Assembly: GCA_045546555.1 (NCBI GenBank)
Contig: JAZQCY010000105.1
Span: 1-17,715 of the forward strand
DNA: 17,715 nt
Source of the DNA: UMGS172 sp045546555
GTDB taxonomy: Bacteria; Bacillota; Clostridia; Oscillospirales; Acutalibacteraceae
Direction: 5' to 3'
Part shown: in pieces, positions 13,818 through 17,715 of the stretch
Layout of the letters: each line of letters starts with the position of its first letter
Position numbering within the stretch: the first letter of the stretch is position 1
Program-made: the position numbers and the translations under genes
Notes under the pieces: model-generated
Databases searched by the model: none
Seen by the model: the letters and a program-made list of their open reading frames with translations, nothing else
Told to the model about the DNA's origin: nothing

Positions 13818-15245
13818 ATGAACAGTCTTGACAAAAAGTGGAAAGAGCTGTTGTTTGCGGCAACAATGTTCGGTCCCAACCTTATTTTTGTTTTGGTCGG
13901 CGCTTATCTGACCGACGCCATCAACCCCATAGGTCTTACCGCCAATCTCAGCAATTGGAGTCTTACGAGCTACAGCCTTGTTGTTCCCGGTATGTTTGGT
14001 TTAACTTGGGCGCTTGCCAAGGTTTTTGACGGAATTGTTGATATTCCGATGGCCCATATCACCGACAACATCCGCACAAGATGGGGTCGCAGAAGGCCTA
14101 TGTTTTTAGCAGGCTTTATTCCGCTTGTAGCCAGCTACATACTTGTCTGGACACCGATCAACTCCAATAAAGAAAGCGTTTTCAATACAATTTGGATCGG
14201 ATTTATGATGCTTGTGTACTTTTCGGCACACACTCTCATCCAAAACACCTTCTTCGGAAGCTCTTCAAGTGTTTGCTGTGATGAGCCCCAACGTATCAGA
14301 GTAGGTAATTTCAAGTCGTTCTTTGACACCATCGGATACGTTATTGTTTATGCGCTGTTGCCCATATTTATTAGCAAGGGCATCAACATCGGCACACTTG
14401 CAGTAGTTCTTTCACCCTGCCTTTTGACCATATTCATCCCCTTCTTTATTATTAAAGAGGGTGAAAAGTACGGTCAGGGTCAGGACTTTTTGAAGGAAGC
14501 ACGTGTTCCGCTTAAATCAAGTCTTAAAATCACTCTTAAAAACCGTGTATTCTTACGTTGGGTCGTTCCCAATATGTGTTCCTATTTCGGACTTAATATG
14601 TTCCTTGCTTCGCAGAACACACTTATTTCGGGCGTTATGAACCTTGATGCCTCGTATGCGGCAATAATGAACGCCTGCGCCTTTGCACCCGTGCCGATAA
14701 TGCTTTTCATTTACTATAAGCTGATTCAGAAAAAAGGCCTGCGCTTTGCATACCGTTCGGCACTTGCTTCGTTTGCCTTGGCAATACTCAACTTCTGCGT
14801 GGGCAGTGAGTATCTCTTCCCCAACAATATGACCGCACGTGTAATCATCGGTTGCGTCGGCGGTGTATTGGGCAGCTACGGTATCGGTGTATTCTTTGCA
14901 ACACCGTGCATGATCCCCGCACAGATCGCCGCCATGGAGTTTAAGTCCACCGGTCGTGACCACACCGCAATGTACTTTGCCGTTCAGGCACTCGGCACCG
15001 CAGCAGCTGCCGCCGTTTCGAGCGGACTTATCTATGAGATGGTCAAGAATATTGTTTCTGACAAGGTTATCGATGGAGTTGCCGTTGTCGGTGAGCAGTG
15101 GAAGGTCGGCGTTTCGATAGTTCCGGTGATAGTCAGTGTAATGTGCATCATCGGTTGGATAATCGCACGCAAGATGCCCAAGAGCTATACCGAAGAAATC
15201 GTTGCAAAAGAAATGGAACGTATTGAAAAGACCGAAAAAGCGTGA
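13818..15245 (+). CDS. GPH-family sugar:cation symporter (MFS superfamily)
   Basis: This 475-residue membrane protein of about 12 predicted segments belongs to the glycoside-pentoside-hexuronide:cation symporter group, relatives of MelB and LacS. The key motif after the second segment is visible as DGIVDIPMAHITDNIRTRWG, then RRRPMF (about 70-96), which matches the group's D..P..g...D.t.tr.GrrRP pattern. The protein has the transport domain only; no C-terminal IIA domain is fused. The ATG at 13818 follows AGGAGG by 8 bases; longer starts would lie upstream of the transcription start. It is followed 38 bp later by a TetR regulator. The substrate is probably a glycoside or oligosaccharide taken up with Na+ or H+, but its identity is not visible. 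No glycosidase is directly attached to this operon. Confidence 0.88.
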   Translation: MNSLDKKWKELLFAATMFGPNLIFVLVGAYLTDAINPIGLTANLSNWSLTSYSLVVPGMFGLTWALAKVFDGIVDIPMAHITDNIRTRWGRRRPMFLAGFIPLVASYILVWTPINSNKESVFNTIWIGFMMLVYFSAHTLIQNTFFGSSSSVCCDEPQRIRVGNFKSFFDTIGYVIVYALLPIFISKGINIGTLAVVLSPCLLTIFIPFFIIKEGEKYGQGQDFLKEARVPLKSSLKITLKNRVFLRWVVPNMCSYFGLNMFLASQNTLISGVMNLDASYAAIMNACAFAPVPIMLFIYYKLIQKKGLRFAYRSALASFALAILNFCVGSEYLFPNNMTARVIIGCVGGVLGSYGIGVFFATPCMIPAQIAAMEFKSTGRDHTAMYFAVQALGTAAAAAVSSGLIYEMVKNIVSDKVIDGVAVVGEQWKVGVSIVPVIVSVMCIIGWIIARKMPKSYTEEIVAKEMERIEKTEKA

Positions 15246-15283
15246 TATAATTAACCTATACCAACTTTTTGGGAGGGATAATT

Positions 15284-15856
15284 ATGGGCGTTAAGGGCGA
15301 CAACGCACGCTATAAGATAATCGAATGTGCGCACAGTCTGTTTTGCCGGAAGGGCTACAGCGGTGTGACCATGAAGGATATCTGCGAATTGAGTGGCTTT
15401 TCACGAGGTGGTCTTTACCGTCATTATTCCTCAACCGAAGAAATTTTTATGGACATCATTCGGTTTGAGCAGAGCAAGGCTTATGAAGCTTTGGAAAACG
15501 CCCGAACGAGAGAGCTTGAGCCTGATACTGTTCTTTATGCTTTTTTACGGTCACGTATGAAACGTGTTGCCGAGCCGTCCCACAGCTTTGATGTTGCGGT
15601 GTCGGAGTTTGCCGCCAACAGTGAAAAGGGCCGTCAGCTTTTGATAAAGCGAGCCGAGGATTCGGTCAACATTATCACCGAGCTGATAGAATCAGGCAAT
15701 ACGGCAGGTGTGTTTAATTGCAGTGACCCCCACTCGGTCGCAAGCCATATCATCTGGCAGATCGAGGGTATGTCACGCCACAGCACGTTGTTTACAATAA
15801 CCGATGACTCCATCAACAAGCAAATTGAGCTTATCAAAACACTTCTTTTCAAATAA
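15284..15856 (+). CDS. TetR-family transcriptional regulator
   Basis: This is a 190-residue one-component repressor. The N-terminal DNA-binding domain (about 10-58) shows the family pattern IIECAHSLFCRKGYSGVTMK, then DICELSGFSRGGLYRHYSSTEEIF. The all-helical C-terminal part (60-190) would bind a ligand and form the dimer; it has no recognisable ligand signature. The ATG at 15284 is 6 nt after GGGAGGG; a TTG at 15269 would lie before that site. It follows the symporter gene by 38 bp and has no visible promoter of its own, so it should be co-transcribed and probably represses the operon through the 28-bp palindrome at 13764-13791. The stop codon borders the repeat element that follows. Confidence 0.9.
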   Translation: MGVKGDNARYKIIECAHSLFCRKGYSGVTMKDICELSGFSRGGLYRHYSSTEEIFMDIIRFEQSKAYEALENARTRELEPDTVLYAFLRSRMKRVAEPSHSFDVAVSEFAANSEKGRQLLIKRAEDSVNIITELIESGNTAGVFNCSDPHSVASHIIWQIEGMSRHSTLFTITDDSINKQIELIKTLLFK

Positions 15857-15861
15857 AATAG

Positions 15862-16156
15862 CCTCCCATAAGGGAGTTGCGATTAGGGAGAAATCGGTTT
15901 TTCGGTGAAATTTGATATGTCGCTTGTTGAAAAGCCTTGAAATACGGCAGTATTCCTGCATTTTTCAACTTCGCAACATCTTCAAATTTCTTCCTACAAA
16001 ACTGCCCTGCACCCAAAACAGATGGATTTTTGTTGGTATAAAAGGAAAAAGCCTACGGTAACACTGACGTGTACCGTGGGCTTTTGACGCATTAGACCGC
16101 AAAAAGTCGCTGTTTTGGGCGAGTTATCCCTAATCGCAACTCCCTTGTCGGGGAGG
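15862..16156. repeat. MITE-like repeat element with 20-bp perfect terminal inverted repeats
   Basis: AAGGGAGTTGCGATTAGGGA at 15870-15889 is perfectly inverted at 16127-16146. Outside it CCTCCC (15862-15867) matches GGGAGG (16151-16156), so the ends extend imperfectly. Inside are a hairpin with arms 15926-15933 and 15962-15969, a 10-bp inverted repeat CCCAAAACAG (16012-16021 with 16110-16119), and a terminator-like stem 16047-16085. It has no transposase or credible ORF. The size (about 280-295 bp) and nested stems suit a non-autonomous mobile element. I could not identify a clear target-site duplication. It fills the long gene-free stretch between tetR and the deacetylase gene. Confidence 0.75.
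16047..16085. terminator. Terminator-like hairpin inside the repeat element
   Basis: AAAAGCC-ACGGTA-CAC pairs with GTG-TACCGT-GGCTTTT, with one wobble and one bulge and a 4-nt loop. A-tracts and T-tracts at the ends make it usable on either strand. It may end the symporter-tetR transcript, for which no other terminator is visible. Confidence 0.55.
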
Positions 16157-16193
16157 TGTTTTATTACAATTTTCGGAAATTTGTCGAAAACAT

Positions 16194-16222
16194 TTGAAAA
16201 TTTGTCCAATATATGCTATAAT
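16194..16222 (+). promoter_or_regulatory. Promoter of the polysaccharide deacetylase gene
   Basis: TTGAAA (16194-16199), 17 bp, perfect TATAAT (16217-16222). The start is near 16229, giving a leader of about 66 nt. The promoter lies just outside the repeat element. Confidence 0.75.
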
Positions 16223-16294
16223 ATTGTGTCTATGTATATGACAATGTGCATTGACACGGTTCTTGAGGATAAAAATACTACAAAGGAATGCGGT

Positions 16295-17152
16295 ATGGGC
16301 AAAACTAAATATGCAGTTTTCACCATGGATGTTGAGGCATTCACCGACACGGACTGTTTACACGATATCGGCACTGAATTGAACGTCGATGTTCTGGACG
16401 GTCTTGACGAATACATCAGGATACTTGATAAATACGGCATTAAAAGTACCCTTTTCACCGTCGGTCAGCTGGCATCTAAAATTGCTGACAAGTTAAAAAG
16501 ATATATCAAAAACGGTCACCGTTTGGCTTTGCATGGATATGAGCATATTGCGCCGATGGACATCAGCGTCGATAAGTTCAAAGAGCAGATTACCAAGGCT
16601 AAAAATGAGCTGACCGAGCTTTTCGGTGTTGAGATAAGCGGTTTCAGGGCGCCCTGCTTCAGTATGGACAACGAGCGCTTGAATATTTTGAAGGAGCTTA
16701 ACTTCAAGTACGACTCAAGCCATCTCGGTTTTTCGATGGCAAGACACACCGTTGAGTTAAGCATGAAGGCCTTTAAGGAGCTTCGCAAGGGAATTTTCTG
16801 CAACAACGGTTTTTTTGAGTTTGGCATTGCCAAGCAAAAATTTTTCGGAATGGACTTCCCTATTTCGGGCGGCGGATATGTTCGTCTTAACAATTGGCTG
16901 ATGATGAAGGGTCTTATCAAAAACTATTTAAAGCATAATGATTATTATGTTTTCTATCTGCATCCGTTTGAGCTGACCAAGCAAAAAATACCGTTTATAA
17001 GCGGTCTGAAATCGTATGATAAATATTACCTCAATGCGGGCATAAAATCATACGGTAAGCATATTGAGGAGCTTATACAAACGCTTATCGCCTATGATTA
17101 TGAGTTTGTAACATTTGAAGAACTGACCGAAAGATTGGCTGTAAAGGCATAA
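16295..17152 (+). CDS. NodB-type polysaccharide deacetylase
   Basis: This 285-residue protein of the carbohydrate esterase 4 type is predicted to remove acetyl groups from N- or O-acetylated sugars with a bound divalent metal. Motifs in order: FTMDVEAF (11-16, D12 and E14 in place of the usual TFDD), LALHGYEH (H80 and H84, the metal-binding H-x3-H), GFRAPCF (R118, P120) and YLHPFEL (H223). The DVE form occurs in the branch of NodB proteins near exopolysaccharide clusters. There is no signal peptide or membrane anchor, so a cytoplasmic substrate such as a lipid-linked or imported sugar is possible. The ATG at 16295 has AAAGGA 7 nt upstream and lies after the predicted transcription start, which rules out longer starts. 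It is transcribed alone, with its own promoter and terminator. Confidence 0.88.
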   Translation: MGKTKYAVFTMDVEAFTDTDCLHDIGTELNVDVLDGLDEYIRILDKYGIKSTLFTVGQLASKIADKLKRYIKNGHRLALHGYEHIAPMDISVDKFKEQITKAKNELTELFGVEISGFRAPCFSMDNERLNILKELNFKYDSSHLGFSMARHTVELSMKAFKELRKGIFCNNGFFEFGIAKQKFFGMDFPISGGGYVRLNNWLMMKGLIKNYLKHNDYYVFYLHPFELTKQKIPFISGLKSYDKYYLNAGIKSYGKHIEELIQTLIAYDYEFVTFEELTERLAVKA

Positions 17153-17194
17153 AAAATGACTCTGTATGAGATATCTCACGCAGAGTCATTTTTT
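17151..17194. terminator. Bidirectional terminator between deacetylase gene and mgsA
   Basis: Perfect 14-bp arms AAAAAATGACTCTG (17151-17164) and CAGAGTCATTTTTT (17181-17194), with an inner TGAGA/TCTCA stem. It overlaps the TAA of the deacetylase gene and ends 2 bp before the mgsA stop, so it serves both. Confidence 0.92.
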
Positions 17195-17196
17195 GT

Positions 17197-17565
17197 TTAC
17201 AGCAACGCTTTAAGTATGCAGTCGGCGGTAGCGACGTTGTTGGCAATGGGAATGTCGTAAACCTGCGCAATTCTCAACAGCGCCTTAACGTCGGGGTCAT
17301 GAGGCATGGCGGTCAGAGGATCCGAGAAAAAGATTATAATATCTATCTCGCCCACCGCAACCCGTGCGCCTATCTGCTGGTCACCGCCCAAGGGGCCGCT
17401 TAAATATGCCTTCACGGGCAGGCCCGTGGCCTCGGTTATCTTGGACGAGGTGGTACCCGTTCCGCAAAGGAAATGGTGTGACAGAGCCTCATAATTATTC
17501 CTGCACCATTCTATCATCTTGGGCTTCATATTATCGTGTGCTATCAAAGCAATTCTTTTAGCCAT
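17197..17565 (-). CDS. mgsA: Methylglyoxal synthase
   Basis: This 122-residue cytoplasmic enzyme converts dihydroxyacetone phosphate to methylglyoxal and phosphate, a bypass of lower glycolysis that relieves sugar-phosphate build-up when phosphate is short. Motifs match the family throughout: ALIAHDNMKPK (H10), CGTGTTS for phosphate binding, LSGPLGGDQQIGA (D62, the catalytic base by alignment with E. coli Asp71), FFSDPL, MPHDPDVKALLR (H89 and D92, matching His98 and Asp101) and NNVATAD. It lacks the C-terminal extension of the E. coli enzyme. The ATG at 17565 follows AAAGGAG, which abuts the stop of the histidine kinase gene 12 bp upstream, so the two are translationally linked. Pairing with a PhoR-like kinase fits the phosphate link. 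Confidence 0.96.
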   Translation of the reverse strand: MAKRIALIAHDNMKPKMIEWCRNNYEALSHHFLCGTGTTSSKITEATGLPVKAYLSGPLGGDQQIGARVAVGEIDIIIFFSDPLTAMPHDPDVKALLRIAQVYDIPIANNVATADCILKALL

Positions 17566-17577
17566 TTTTATTCTCCT

Positions 17578-17715
17578 TTAAAATACTATTCTTATTGAGG
17601 TGCCGACACCAAGCTCACTTTCGACCGAGACCGAGGCACCCAAAAACAACGCACCGTGCTTGACAATGGAAAGTCCCAATCCCGTGCCGCCGATGGCCTT
17701 TGAGTGGCTTTTGTC
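17578..17715 (-). CDS. PhoR-like sensor histidine kinase, C-terminal end (cut by window edge)
   Basis: Only the last 45 residues are inside the window. They are the end of a HATPase_c domain: the G2 box GGTGLGLSIVKH and the closing GVGTSIRIVF are intact. The form DKSHSKAIGGTGLGLS is typical of PhoR-type kinases of Clostridia, which sense phosphate limitation with a PhoB-type partner, but many other kinases share it. The TAA stop runs into the AGGAG of mgsA, so they are one transcript. The sensor part and the response regulator are outside the window. Confidence 0.85.
   Translation of the reverse strand, partial: DKSHSKAIGGTGLGLSIVKHGALFLGASVSVESELGVGTSIRIVF

Noticed and set aside
15773..16209. 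Small minus-strand ORFs within and around the repeat element
   Set aside because: They cross terminal inverted repeats and hairpins and have no ribosome binding sites; they are by-products of the repeat.
16115..16294. N-terminal extension of the polysaccharide deacetylase
   Set aside because: It would begin in the repeat element and upstream of the predicted promoter; ATG at 16295 has a good ribosome binding site and starts right before the NodB domain.

Overview
The window looks like chromosome from a Gram-positive anaerobe of the class Clostridia, probably a gut Oscillospirales or related lineage. This is an inference from moderate GC, AGGAGG-type ribosome binding sites, TTGACA-17-TATAAT promoters, class II GalT, a GPH-family symporter, lipoprotein signal peptides and a VWA surface protein. 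It carries 14 genes, two of them cut by the window edges, plus one small upstream ORF. There are no rRNA or tRNA genes, CRISPR arrays or transposase genes that I can see.

Layout. (a) 1-360, minus: the secreted N-terminus of a VWA/Cna-type surface protein, with its own promoter. (b) 736-6307, minus: a carbohydrate block with galT, then an MBL-fold hydrolase and two tandem GH20 hexosaminidases. The last three form an operon whose promoter abuts the galT terminator. (c) 6498-9027: an AraC-type regulator divergent from an uncharacterised enzyme-like protein with a predicted glycoside hydrolase/deacetylase barrel. (d) 9110-13208, minus: a WG-repeat-like lipoprotein, an orphan PstS-like lipoprotein, then mgtE with an elaborate leader. 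(e) 13387-13668, plus: a small acidic-tailed protein of unknown function. (f) 13818-15856, plus: a GPH sugar symporter and a TetR regulator, with a 28-bp perfect palindrome on the start site of their promoter. (g) about 15862-16156: a MITE-like element with 20-bp perfect terminal inverted repeats. (h) 16295-17152, plus: a NodB-type polysaccharide deacetylase. (i) 17197-17715, minus: the end of a PhoR-like histidine kinase, then mgsA.

How it fits together: blocks b, c, f and h suggest use of host or dietary glycans (amino-sugar glycosidases, the Leloir enzyme GalT, a sugar symporter, acetyl-group removal), each with a local regulator. MgsA provides overflow handling of triose phosphates.

The most interesting find is the roughly 225-nt mgtE leader. 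It contains a 27-codon upstream ORF with a good Shine-Dalgarno sequence, an 11-bp perfect hairpin inside that ORF, and a 9-bp perfect helix that would bury the mgtE Shine-Dalgarno sequence. A segment of the uORF can pair with the anti-Shine-Dalgarno strand. This looks like a translation-linked switch for a Mg2+ transporter, and I see no M-box.
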